Below, one piece after another: positions 1 through 5,861 of a stretch of 13,449 nucleotides of DNA. Position numbers and translations under genes: made by a program. Position 1 is the first letter of the stretch, and the number at the start of each line of letters is the position of its first letter. The stretch lies in assembly GCA_938023775.1 (NCBI GenBank), contig CALJDB010000083.1, forward strand, positions 1 to 13,449, given 5' to 3'. This stretch comes from an uncultured Clostridia bacterium. Lineage in GTDB: Bacteria; Bacillota; Clostridia; Oscillospirales; Oscillospiraceae. The notes under the pieces were generated by a model. It searched no databases, was not told the origin of the DNA, and saw only the letters and a list, made by a program, of their open reading frames with translations.

Positions 1-66
1 TCCTCTTGGAGACTTACAGGCGTTTGCCTGTGAACGGCAAATTTTGGAAAGGACGATGGACCCGCC

Positions 67-585
67 ATGGGATTCTGGGACAAGAAACGGGAGCGCGCCG
101 CGTTTCAGGAGCGCTTTCAGACGGACGACACAAAGTCCGCGCGGCGCGCGGGCTCGCTCGAGCGCAAGCGCGGCGCAATTGTAAGAGCTTACGAGTCTCC
201 CGTGCTGCCGCGGCTCGCGCGGCTGCTGACGGGGATGCTCCCGGTGCTGACAGCGGCGTGCGTCGCCGTGGACGTCAAAAACGCCCTGCGCTTCGGCGAG
301 CAGCTCGGGCGGGAGCGCGCGCTCGCGGGGATCAGTCTGACCGGACTCGCCGTCTGGGGCGCGCTGACGGTGCTGCTTGCCCTCGTCTGCGCGATCGGGA
401 TGCGGCAAAACGGCGCCGCCGTAAGAAAAAAGGCGCGCGAAGGCGGCGCCGACCTCGCCGATCCCGAAGAATCCGCCCGCTGCGCCCGCGCCGCCCGGCG
501 TCTGAACCGCCCCTACCGCGTCTCGCTGCTCATAGCCCTCGCCGGCACCGCGGTATGGGCGGTGTTTTGGGGGATCGTGAGGTAA
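67..585 (+). CDS. Hypothetical three-helix membrane protein, 172 residues
   Basis: I do not recognise a family. The protein starts with a very charged, probably cytoplasmic segment (residues 1-45, rich in R, K, E and D). Three hydrophobic segments suitable for membrane helices follow, at about 50-69, 88-111 and 152-171. A basic and acidic loop (about 112-150) lies between helices 2 and 3. It ends right after the last helix with VR. A ribosome binding site GGAAAGGA lies about 14 bases before the ATG, longer than ideal; an ATG at 56 is in another frame. A weak 6-bp hairpin followed by TTTT at 23-45 could end an upstream gene. The coding bias (G/C at third positions) fits a real gene, and nothing on the opposite strand competes convincingly. 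It is convergent with xseB. Function unknown. Confidence 0.72.
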   Translation: MGFWDKKRERAAFQERFQTDDTKSARRAGSLERKRGAIVRAYESPVLPRLARLLTGMLPVLTAACVAVDVKNALRFGEQLGRERALAGISLTGLAVWGALTVLLALVCAIGMRQNGAAVRKKAREGGADLADPEESARCARAARRLNRPYRVSLLIALAGTAVWAVFWGIVR

Positions 586-591
586 ATCTTT

Positions 592-696
592 GTGGTGTCC
601 GCTTCGCGGACAAAACTGAAAGGTGTTTCGCGCTGCCCTAAAGGACTAGCGCCTTCGGCGCGAAACCTATTTAACCCCTCGCCCTTGGGGCGAGAA
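592..696. repeat. Cluster of hairpins in the gap between two convergent genes
   Basis: Three inverted repeats follow one another. TGTCCGC (596-602) pairs with GCGGACA (606-612) around a TTC loop. GTTTCGCGC (625-633) pairs with GCGCGAAAC (658-666) and encloses a competing GCGCC/GGCGC hairpin (649-661). CTCGCCC (678-684) pairs with GGGCGAG (688-694). None is followed by a clear T-run on either strand, so they are not typical intrinsic terminators, although the last could help to end the xseB transcript. The style (TTC loops, stacked short stems) matches the other palindromic elements in this window, which suggests a repeat-derived segment. Only one copy is seen here. Confidence 0.5.
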
Positions 697-704
697 ACCC
701 CCTC

Positions 705-935
705 TTACTCCCCGTCGAACGGCAGCTCCACGGGCGCGCCGTCAGGACCCTTTTTCAGCCTTACCACCTGCTGCTCCGCCTCGTCGAGCATCGCCGTGCA
801 GCGCTTCACGAGGGCGCTTCCCTCCGTGAACAGCGCCATGGAGTCTCCGAGCGAAACGTCGCCCTTTTCCAGTCCGGCGACGATCTCCTCCAGGCGCTTC
901 AGGCTCTCCTCAAAGCTCAGATTTTTCTCTTCCAT
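705..935 (-). CDS. xseB: Exodeoxyribonuclease VII small subunit
   Basis: The small subunit of exonuclease VII, which binds in several copies to XseA to form the enzyme that degrades single-stranded DNA to short oligonucleotides in the cytoplasm. The 76-residue product is all helical and begins with the family pattern EEKNLSFEESLKRLEEIV, followed by LEKGDVSLGDSMALFTEGSALVKRC, the typical XseB two-helix core; the length is usual. I prefer the ATG at 935, about 9 bases after GGGGAGGAG. A TTG at 941 (two more residues, MN) would overlap the xseA stop by 4 bases and remains possible. It is the last gene of the Asp23-nusB-xseA-xseB operon and is presumably translationally linked to xseA. Confidence 0.93.
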   Translation of the reverse strand: MEEKNLSFEESLKRLEEIVAGLEKGDVSLGDSMALFTEGSALVKRCTAMLDEAEQQVVRLKKGPDGAPVELPFDGE

Positions 936-937
936 GT

Positions 938-2149
938 TCAAACGCTCCTCCCCATTTTTTCTTCGACCACGCAGCCGAGCGAGCCGTCGCTCAGCTCTAC
1001 GCGGATATGCTCCCCGGCGCCGACGTCCCCGACGCTGCGCAAAACCACGCCGCCGCTGCCGCTCGCGATGGCGTAACCGCGGCAGAGCACCTTCAGCGGG
1101 CTCAGCGCGTCCAGCGAGGCGGCGGCGCGCACGAGCGCGTGCTTCGCTGCGGCGACACGGCGCTCCTGCGCGGCAGTCAGCCCGGCGCGCGCCATGTCGA
1201 GCTCCATGCGCTTCTGATCGATATAGCCCATCGGACTTTTCAGCACGCGGCGTCCGGCGAGCTCGTCCACGCGGCGGCGGGACAGCTCCAGCCGCTTGCG
1301 CACCGCCTGAAACGCACGCAGCGACAGGCTTTCCACTGCGTCGCGCAGCTCGCTTTGGTCCGGCACGGCGAGCTCCGCGCCGTTGCTCGGCGTTGCCGCG
1401 CGAAGGTCCGCGACGAAGTCCGCGATCGTGACGTCCGGCTCATGCCCCACGGCGGAGATGACGGGCAGCTCACTTTCATAAATCGCGCGGGCGACGCGCT
1501 CGTCGTTGAACGCCCAGAGGTCCTCCATGCTGCCGCCGCCGCGCCCCGTGATGATCACGTCGCCGACGCGCCAGCGGTTGGCGTAGCGGATCGCGCCGAC
1601 GATCTCCGGCGGTGCCTCCGCGCCCTGCACGCGCACGGGCAGGACAACGATCTTCGCCATGGGCCAGCGCTTGCCCGCAACGCGGATAATGTCCCGCACG
1701 GCGGCGCCCGCGCCGGAGGTGATGACCGCGATGATATGTGGGAAGCGCGGGATGGGCTTTTTGTGCGCGCGGTCGAAGAGCCCCTCCGCCGCGAGCTTCG
1801 CCTTCAGCTGCTCAAACGCCGCGGCGAGGTCGCCGAGGCCCTGCGGCAGCAGCTCCGTGCAGTAGAGCTGGTAAGCCCCGTCCCGCGGAAACACCGAAAC
1901 GCGCCCCACGGCGACGACGCCCATGCCCGTCTCCGGCTTGAAGCGCAGATGGGACGCGCTGCCCTTGAACATCACGCAGCGGATGCTGCTCTCCGCGTCC
2001 TTCAGCGAAAAATAGTGGTGGCCCGATGGATAGACCTTGTAGTTGGAGAGCTCGCCGCTCACGGCGACCTCCCGAAGCAGACTGTCGCCGTCGAGCAGGG
2101 TCTTGATATAGTTATTGAGCTTCGATACGGTCAGAATGTTCTCTTCCAA
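938..2149 (-). CDS. xseA: Exodeoxyribonuclease VII large subunit
   Basis: Catalytic subunit of exonuclease VII, acting on single-stranded DNA in repair and recombination. The 403 residues show an N-terminal OB-fold DNA-binding domain (about 1-105, with SGELSNYK and GHHYFSLKD). The catalytic domain follows, with TSGAGAAVRDI (144-154), GRGGGSMEDLWAFNDE (202-217) and SAVGHEPDVTIADFVADLRAATP (232-254), the most conserved family blocks. A helical C-terminal part (about 265-345) normally binds XseB. The start codon is TTG at 2149. AAAGGAGG lies about 12 bases upstream and GGAAGG lies closer, and no better start precedes MEENILTVSKLN. The stop abuts xseB. An intrinsic terminator ends only 24 bases upstream of the start, so expression probably depends on read-through from nusB or on a promoter inside nusB. 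Confidence 0.97.
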   Translation of the reverse strand: MEENILTVSKLNNYIKTLLDGDSLLREVAVSGELSNYKVYPSGHHYFSLKDAESSIRCVMFKGSASHLRFKPETGMGVVAVGRVSVFPRDGAYQLYCTELLPQGLGDLAAAFEQLKAKLAAEGLFDRAHKKPIPRFPHIIAVITSGAGAAVRDIIRVAGKRWPMAKIVVLPVRVQGAEAPPEIVGAIRYANRWRVGDVIITGRGGGSMEDLWAFNDERVARAIYESELPVISAVGHEPDVTIADFVADLRAATPSNGAELAVPDQSELRDAVESLSLRAFQAVRKRLELSRRRVDELAGRRVLKSPMGYIDQKRMELDMARAGLTAAQERRVAAAKHALVRAAASLDALSPLKVLCRGYAIASGSGGVVLRSVGDVGAGEHIRVELSDGSLGCVVEEKMGRSV

Positions 2150-2173
2150 TGCCTTCCGCCGCCTCCTTTCCCG

Positions 2174-2212
2174 AAAAAATCAGACGCAGGGCGTTATCCT
2201 CTCTGCGTCTGA
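2174..2212 (-). terminator. Intrinsic terminator or attenuator between nusB and xseA
   Basis: On the minus strand TCAGACGCAG (2212-2203) pairs perfectly with CTGCGTCTGA (2189-2180) around a 13-base loop and is followed at once by six T residues (2179-2174). This is a full Rho-independent terminator. It begins 11 bases after the nusB stop and ends 24 bases before the TTG start of xseA. That space holds the xseA ribosome binding site but no room for a promoter. Confidence 0.85.
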
Positions 2213-2223
2213 AAGCGATTTTT

Positions 2224-2691
2224 TTACTCTTCCGCCGGGATCTCCGCCGGCTTTTCCGCGCGCTGGAACGCGCCCAGCACGCCGTTTATGAACGCCACAG
2301 TGTCCGCGTCCTCGTATTTCTTCGCGAGCTCCACCGCCTCGTTGATCGCGGCGGCGTCCGGCACGTCGGGCATGTACAGGATCTCGCACATGGCGCAGCG
2401 GAGCACCGCCGCCGCCGAGCGGGAGATACGGCTCGTCTTCCAGCCGCGGGCGTACTGCTCGATGGCGCGGTCGAGCTCCACGCGGTGGGCGTAAATGAGC
2501 TCCACCATGGTGCGGATATACGCCATCTGCTTCTTGTCCGGATACTCGGCAAAAAGCGGGTTCTCGTCCGCGAGCGTGGCGTAGTGCTCCCGGTCAAAAA
2601 AGCGCTCCAGCGCTTCCTCGGCGCTCATCTCGCCGCTGGTCACGGAAAAGCCCAGCGCGATGGCAAGCTCTCTCGCTGTCGTTCTCGTCAT
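2224..2691 (-). CDS. nusB: Transcription antitermination factor NusB
   Basis: NusB is a small helical RNA-binding protein that joins NusE (ribosomal protein S10) on boxA RNA to prevent premature termination, mainly in rRNA operons. The 155-residue product has the C-terminal family signature at about 88-142: ISRSAAAVLRCAMCEILYM, then PDAAAINEAVELAKKY and DTVAFINGVLGAF. The N-terminal half (TARELAIALGFS, then FFDREHY) is the usual helical region but diverged from the common REKALQ-type start. The ATG at 2691 is 17 bases after the Asp23 stop, with only a modest ribosome binding site (GGGACGGACGA), so translation may be coupled. The short acidic tail (EKPAEIPAEE) is ordinary. It is followed by a terminator hairpin before xseA. 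Confidence 0.95.
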   Translation of the reverse strand: MTRTTARELAIALGFSVTSGEMSAEEALERFFDREHYATLADENPLFAEYPDKKQMAYIRTMVELIYAHRVELDRAIEQYARGWKTSRISRSAAAVLRCAMCEILYMPDVPDAAAINEAVELAKKYEDADTVAFINGVLGAFQRAEKPAEIPAEE

Positions 2692-2708
2692 CTTATCGTC
2701 CGTCCCTA

Positions 2709-3071
2709 TTACTTATTGTCAAAGGAGATGCCCGTAACGCGGACGTTCACGACGCTTTCGAGCCCGGTCATGTCGCTGATCGCGGCGGCGGCAGCCTTCT
2801 GCGCGCTCTCGCCGATGCCGACGACGGACGTCCCGTAAGTCACGAGGATGCTCGCGTCCACCACGACGACGCCGTTTTCAAAGCTGACGCGGACGCCGCG
2901 GGTCTGCGCCTTTTTTCCGAGCAGCTCGCCGAGGTCGGGACCTGCGGTGCTGGAAAAGCCGGCGACACCCTCCACCTCGCCGATTGCGGCGGCGGCGACG
3001 GCGGCGAGCACGTCCTCCGAGACATTGACGGCTCCGCCCTCGGTCGGGATAGTGATATAATTTTCAGGCAT
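2709..3071 (-). CDS. Asp23/Gls24-family envelope stress protein
   Basis: A 120-residue member of the Asp23/Gls24 (DUF322) family, small proteins near the cell envelope of Gram-positive bacteria linked to alkaline and envelope stress; the molecular role is poorly defined. The family pattern is clear: an N-terminal GGAVNVSEDVLAAVAAAAIGEVEGVAGFSS, a central VRVSFENGVVVVDASILVTYG strand pair, and IGESAQKAAAAAISDMTGLESVVNVRVTGISF at the end. Start ATG at 3071 follows CGGAGGTAA with good spacing. Placement immediately ahead of nusB is a common arrangement in Clostridia and Bacilli. An extended -10 promoter candidate lies about 35 bases upstream, making this the first gene of the operon. Confidence 0.93.
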   Translation of the reverse strand: MPENYITIPTEGGAVNVSEDVLAAVAAAAIGEVEGVAGFSSTAGPDLGELLGKKAQTRGVRVSFENGVVVVDASILVTYGTSVVGIGESAQKAAAAAISDMTGLESVVNVRVTGISFDNK

Positions 3072-3104
3072 AGCGATTTACCTCCGATCCTTGTTAACTG
3101 AGTT

Positions 3105-3113
3105 ATTGTAACA
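3105..3113 (-). promoter_or_regulatory. Candidate promoter of the Asp23-nusB-xse operon (extended -10)
   Basis: On the minus strand TGT directly precedes TACAAT (complement of 3105-3113), an extended -10 with five of six consensus bases, about 34 bases before the Asp23 start. The hexamer 17 bases further upstream (TTCCTT) is a poor -35, so the call rests on the -10 alone. Confidence 0.4.
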
Positions 3114-3186
3114 CAGCTCCGGCAAAAAAGGAATAGGCAATCGGAGATTTTTTCCCGGCAAAGACAGAATCTTTCCGCCCCACGGT

Positions 3187-3231
3187 TTGACAAGCGCGCG
3201 GCGGATATGGTATAGTGCGGGTATCACCCGC
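3187..3231 (+). promoter_or_regulatory. Promoter of the nucleotidyltransferase gene with start-site palindrome
   Basis: TTGACA (3187-3192), an 18-base spacer and TATAGT (3211-3216), preceded by TGG, give a strong sigma-A promoter with an extended -10. Immediately after the -10 lies GCGGGT-ATC-ACCCGC (3217-3231), a perfect 6-bp inverted repeat centred near the expected transcription start. It could be a 5' stabilising hairpin in the mRNA or an operator. Confidence 0.75.
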
Positions 3232-3265
3232 ATTTTTATGATCGAAGGAGGTCTCATCCCCCGAT

Positions 3266-4180
3266 ATGAACGCTGCACTTGTCATTATGGCTGCCGGGCT
3301 CGGCTCGCGCTACGGCGGCGTGAAGCAGATCGAGCGCCTCGGTCCGGACGGCGAGATCCTGATGGAATACGCGATCTACGACGCGCTGCGCGCCGGCTTT
3401 GACGCGCTCGTGCTCATCATCAAGCCGGAGATGGAAGCCGACTGCCGCGCCCTGTTCGGCGACCGCATCGAGCGGGCGACGGGGCTCCGCATCCGCTACG
3501 CCTTCCAGCGCACGGCGGGCGCGTGGGAGGGCGTTCCCATCCCCGCCGCGCGCCGCCGCCCGCTCGGAACGGTCCACGCCGTGCTGAGCGCGCGGGACGC
3601 GATCGACCGCCCCTTCGCCGTCATCAATGCCGACGATTATTACGGTCCCGCCGCCTTCACCGCGCTCATCGGCGCGCTGGGCGGTCTCACCGGTGCGGAG
3701 AAAAGCGCCATGGTCGCCTACGAGCTCCGCAACACCGTCAGCCCCCACGGCGGCGTCACCCGCGGCATCTGCGCCGTGGAGGGCGGCACGCTCCGCGGCG
3801 TGACGGAGACGCGCTCCATCCGCCTGATGCCGGACGGCGCGATCCGGGACTGCTCCGTGTCCGAGGACGGTCCGGTCCTGGCGCCGGAAACGCCCGTCAG
3901 CATGAACATGTGGGGACTCCACCCCGCCATTTTAGAACCCTTCAACGCGCGTTTTCTCGAATTTCTGCGCACCCTCGGTCCGGAGGACGACCGGAGCGAG
4001 TGTCTGCTCCCCGTCGTGATGGACGAGTTCATCGCCGCCGGGAAGACCGACGTCTCCGTGCTCCACACCCCCGACCGCTGGTTTGGTCTCACCTACCGCG
4101 AGGACAAGCCCGGCGTGGTAGAAGCCCTGCAAAAGCTCCACGCCGAGGGCGTGTATCCCCCGACGCTCTGGGGGGTATAA
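3266..4180 (+). CDS. Nucleotidyltransferase family protein (sugar-phosphate nucleotidyltransferase fold)
   Basis: A 304-residue GT-A-fold NTP transferase, a family that joins an NTP to a sugar or alcohol phosphate to give an activated nucleotide sugar and pyrophosphate. Seen in the protein: the nucleotide-binding loop MAAGLGSRYGG with K20 (8-20), the substrate-side segment RPLGTVHAVL (98-107) and the metal-binding motif NADDYYG (121-127). The C-terminal half (DRWFGLTYREDKPGVVEALQKLHAEGVYPPTLW) is typical of a stand-alone subgroup whose substrate is not obvious. There is no beta-helix acyltransferase domain, so it is not GlmU-like. Ribosome binding site GAAGGAGGT lies about 13 bases before the ATG, slightly long. 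It stands alone, with its own strong promoter, divergent from the nusB operon and convergent with bioY. The substrate cannot be read from context. Confidence 0.85.
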   Translation: MNAALVIMAAGLGSRYGGVKQIERLGPDGEILMEYAIYDALRAGFDALVLIIKPEMEADCRALFGDRIERATGLRIRYAFQRTAGAWEGVPIPAARRRPLGTVHAVLSARDAIDRPFAVINADDYYGPAAFTALIGALGGLTGAEKSAMVAYELRNTVSPHGGVTRGICAVEGGTLRGVTETRSIRLMPDGAIRDCSVSEDGPVLAPETPVSMNMWGLHPAILEPFNARFLEFLRTLGPEDDRSECLLPVVMDEFIAAGKTDVSVLHTPDRWFGLTYREDKPGVVEALQKLHAEGVYPPTLWGV

Positions 4181-4220
4181 AAACTCATCCGGGACCCGCT
4201 TACGCTGGGCTCCCGGATGA
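4178..4220 (-). terminator. Intrinsic terminator reading leftwards
   Basis: On the minus strand TCATCCGGGA (4220-4211) pairs with TCCCGGATGA (4194-4185). The stem continues with three more G-C pairs after a one-base bulge, and it is followed by GTTTTTATA. The T-run exists only on the minus side, so it serves transcripts from bioY or from the promoter at 4377-4405. It overlaps the stop codon of the convergent nucleotidyltransferase gene, for which the same hairpin without a T-run may act as a weaker end. Confidence 0.7.
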
Positions 4221-4370
4221 AAAGGATTCACTCCGCTCAGCGCACGCCCCGTTGGGGCGCACGTTCCCTCCGCGCAGAGTATTTTTCGGCACGCGCGTGT
4301 CGCGCCGAAAAATAATCAAACCCTATTTGCGGCGTGCGCGCCGCAAACTCTGCGAGGCCTGCAAACATAA
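4184..4370 (-). ncRNA. Candidate structured small RNA between bioY and the nucleotidyltransferase gene
   Basis: A near-consensus leftward promoter (4377-4405) would start a transcript near 4370. There is no coding frame of note up to the terminator at 4178-4220, giving an RNA of roughly 190 bases. Within it, CGCAGAGT and ACTCTGCG (4347-4354 with 4273-4280) close a branched domain with two strong hairpins. A further hairpin CGCCCC-AAC-GGGGCG (4246-4260) lies between that domain and the terminator. No SRP, RNase P, tmRNA or riboswitch signature was recognised. The alternative is a palindromic repeat that happens to lie behind a promoter-like sequence. Confidence 0.4.
4273..4354. repeat. Three-way-junction palindromic unit
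   Basis: An outer stem of CGCAGAGT (4273-4280) with ACTCTGCG (4347-4354) encloses two perfect hairpins. One is ATTTTTCGGC (4281-4290) with GCCGAAAAAT (4304-4313). The other is TTTGCGGCG (4326-4334) with CGCCGCAAA (4339-4347), loop TGCG. The second hairpin's last base competes with the outer stem. The whole can fold as a cruciform in DNA or as a three-way junction in RNA on either strand. Confidence 0.75.
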
Positions 4371-4376
4371 CAATGT

Positions 4377-4405
4377 ATTTTATCCGGATTCCCGGCGCTT
4401 GTCAA
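4377..4405 (-). promoter_or_regulatory. Near-consensus promoter overlapping the bioY stop codon
   Basis: On the minus strand TTGACA (4405-4400), exactly 17 bases, then TAAAAT (4382-4377). The TGA inside TTGACA is the bioY stop codon. It points into a region with no protein gene, which is the main reason for proposing a small RNA there. Confidence 0.5.
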
Positions 4406-4944
4406 GCGCGTTTGGCGAGGCGGCGGCGGACGATGGGGGCGGCGAGGAGCGTCAGCGCGATCTTCGCCGCGTCGCCGGGCAGATAGGGCACGACCGCCAT
4501 CATCATTGCGGCGGAAAACGTCAGCGACATCTGCTTCGCGAGCCAGAGCGAGCCGAGCGCGTAGCACGCGGCGGAGCCGAGAACATAGCCGGGGAGGGTC
4601 AGGAGCGGCTTTTTGTCCGCCCAGCGGTCCACGAAAAGCCCGATGATGAGCGCCATCGGCAGATAGCCGACGAGGTAGCCGCCGGTCGGTCCCAGCAGCT
4701 TCTGCGCGCCGCCGGTGAAGCCGGCGAACACCGGCACGCCGACGAAGCCGAGGAGCAGATAGACCGCCGTGCAGAGCAGCCCGCGCTTTGCGCCGAGCAG
4801 GTAAACGGCGAAGAAAATTGCGAGATTAGCAAACGCAATGGGCGCGGGGCTGAAGGGCAGAGGAATGGAAAGCGGACCGAGAACGCAGATGAGTGCGGTC
4901 AGCGCGCCGATCTCGGCGAGGGTTCGGAGGGGGATTTTTTTCAT
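4402..4944 (-). CDS. bioY: BioY family biotin transporter (S component)
   Basis: BioY is the membrane substrate-binding protein of an energy-coupling-factor transporter that takes up biotin, used with the shared EcfA/EcfA'/EcfT module or, in some cases, alone. The 180-residue product is very hydrophobic, with about six membrane segments. It carries the family signature PVFAGFTGGAQKLLGPTGGYLVGY (around 71-94) and the C-terminal VPYLPGDAAKIALT (152-165), which includes the residues usually lining the biotin pocket. The ATG at 4944 follows AAAGGAGATCCC, an excellent ribosome binding site. No ECF ATPase or T component and no biotin synthesis gene lies in the window, so it probably relies on a housekeeping ECF module elsewhere. 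I saw no BirA-type operator in the short upstream gap. Confidence 0.95.
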   Translation of the reverse strand: MKKIPLRTLAEIGALTALICVLGPLSIPLPFSPAPIAFANLAIFFAVYLLGAKRGLLCTAVYLLLGFVGVPVFAGFTGGAQKLLGPTGGYLVGYLPMALIIGLFVDRWADKKPLLTLPGYVLGSAACYALGSLWLAKQMSLTFSAAMMMAVVPYLPGDAAKIALTLLAAPIVRRRLAKRA

Positions 4945-4961
4945 TGGGATCTCCTTTGGAA

Positions 4962-4991
4962 TTGACAGACTGCGTGCCGCTCCGGTAAAAT
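4962..4991 (+). promoter_or_regulatory. Promoter of the pseudouridine synthase gene
   Basis: TTGACA (4962-4967), 18 bases, TAAAAT (4986-4991): a near-consensus sigma-A promoter. The expected transcription start is near 4998, downstream of the first in-frame ATG (4990), which is partly inside the -10 box. This decides against that ATG as start. Confidence 0.65.
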
Positions 4992-5016
4992 GGACGGCGA
5001 AGGGATGTGGTTTTGC

Positions 5017-5664
5017 TTGATAACGGGTGAAATTCCGGTTTTATATTCCGACGCGGCGCTCGCCGTGTGCGTAAAGCCCGCGGGGGTGCTGAGCGAGCCG
5101 CCGGGGATGCCGGAGCGCCTTGCGGCGCAGCTCGGTGGGGAGTTTTTCTGCGTCCACCGCTTGGACCGCGACGTCGGCGGCGTGATGGTCTATGCCCGCA
5201 CGGCAAAAGCCGCCGCCGCGCTCTCCGCCGCGGTCGCGGCGCGGCGGGTGGAGAAGACTTACCTCGCCGTCTGCTGCGGCAAGCCGGAGCAGAGCGCCGG
5301 AACGCTGCGCGACCTGCTCTACCACGACCGCGCGCGGAACAAGACCTATGTCGTGCAGCGGCAGCGCCGCGGGGTGAAGGAGGCGGTGCTGGACTATACC
5401 GTCCTCGCCGCGGCGGAGACGGACGCCGGCGCGCTCACGCTGCTGCGTATTGCGCTCGGCACCGGGCGCAGCCACCAGATCCGCGTCCAATTCGCCTCCC
5501 GCCGCCTCCCCCTCGCGGGGGACGCGAAATACGGCAGCCCCGTCCGCTCCGGCGGCATCGCCCTATGGTCCGAAGCCCTGCGCTTTGCCCATCCGGAAAC
5601 GGGCGGAACAATGGCGTTCGAGGCAAAGCCCCAAGGCGGCGTCTGGGAGCTGTTCGGGGCGTGA
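5017..5664 (+). CDS. RluA-family RNA pseudouridine synthase
   Basis: Converts specific uridines in rRNA or tRNA to pseudouridine. The single catalytic domain carries VKPAGVLSEP near the N-terminus, the catalytic motif HRLDRDVGGVMVYART with the catalytic aspartate at about residue 50, and GTGRSHQIRVQF (about 148-159). LAGDAKYG (about 166-173) completes the RluA/RsuA pattern. There is no S4 RNA-binding domain, so this is a short RluA-type enzyme. The target base cannot be assigned. The open frame reaches back to an ATG at 4990, but that lies within the -10 box. I take TTG at 5017 as start, 12 bases after GAAGGG; ATG 5005 would leave almost no leader. The product is then 215 residues. It is transcribed divergently from bioY and followed by a palindromic repeat. 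Confidence 0.92.
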   Translation: MITGEIPVLYSDAALAVCVKPAGVLSEPPGMPERLAAQLGGEFFCVHRLDRDVGGVMVYARTAKAAAALSAAVAARRVEKTYLAVCCGKPEQSAGTLRDLLYHDRARNKTYVVQRQRRGVKEAVLDYTVLAAAETDAGALTLLRIALGTGRSHQIRVQFASRRLPLAGDAKYGSPVRSGGIALWSEALRFAHPETGGTMAFEAKPQGGVWELFGA

Positions 5665-5682
5665 TGATTGCGCCACGCACCC

Positions 5683-5836
5683 ATTTAAAGGCTCCCCTGT
5701 GCAAGGGGAGCTGGCGCGAAGCGCCTGAGGGGTTGTACGCTCACGAAAATGCCAAACTTGGATATTTCGTCAGCTTACAACCCTCCAGTCACGGCTTCGC
5801 CGTGACAGCCTCCCTTGCACAGGGAGGCCTTTAAAT
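5683..5836. repeat. Multi-hairpin repeat element, copy 1 (MITE-like)
   Basis: A 154-base element bounded by ATTTAAAGG and its inverted copy. The imperfect terminal inverted repeats of about 27 bases each contain their own hairpin: CTCCCCT-GTGCA-AGGGGAG (5692-5710) and GCCTCCCT-TGCAC-AGGGAGGC (5808-5828). Inside are GGCGC-GAA-GCGCC (5713-5725), GTCACGGC-TTC-GCCGTGAC (5788-5806) and a long-range stem GGGTTGTA (5730-5737) with TACAACCC (5776-5783). It carries no coding frame. It lies between convergent genes and ends 25 bases before the transporter stop. A second copy begins at 13264. Similar palindromic units are, from memory and unverified, common in Oscillospiraceae genomes. Confidence 0.85.
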
Positions 5837-5861
5837 TGTGCCGCTTCGCGGCGATATCTCT

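Noticed and set aside
1007..2212. A 401-codon open frame on the plus strand opposite xseA
   Set aside because: Its translation is low-complexity and rich in R, A and H, lies fully antisense to clearly conserved xseA, and is the usual by-product of GC-rich codon bias.
4184..4370. Known RNA classes (6S, SRP RNA, tmRNA, RNase P RNA or a riboswitch)
   Set aside because: None of the core motifs I would expect, such as the SRP GGAAGGAAGCAG-type loop or a tRNA-like acceptor end, is visible; the region lies downstream, not upstream, of bioY.
4945..5016. BirA/BioR operator or biotin-related riboswitch ahead of bioY
   Set aside because: No spaced GTTAAC-type inverted repeat is present and the gap of about 70 bases is already used by the divergent promoter.
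5683..5836. CRISPR array
   Set aside because: There are internal inverted repeats but no regularly spaced direct repeats with unique spacers, and no cas gene is present.
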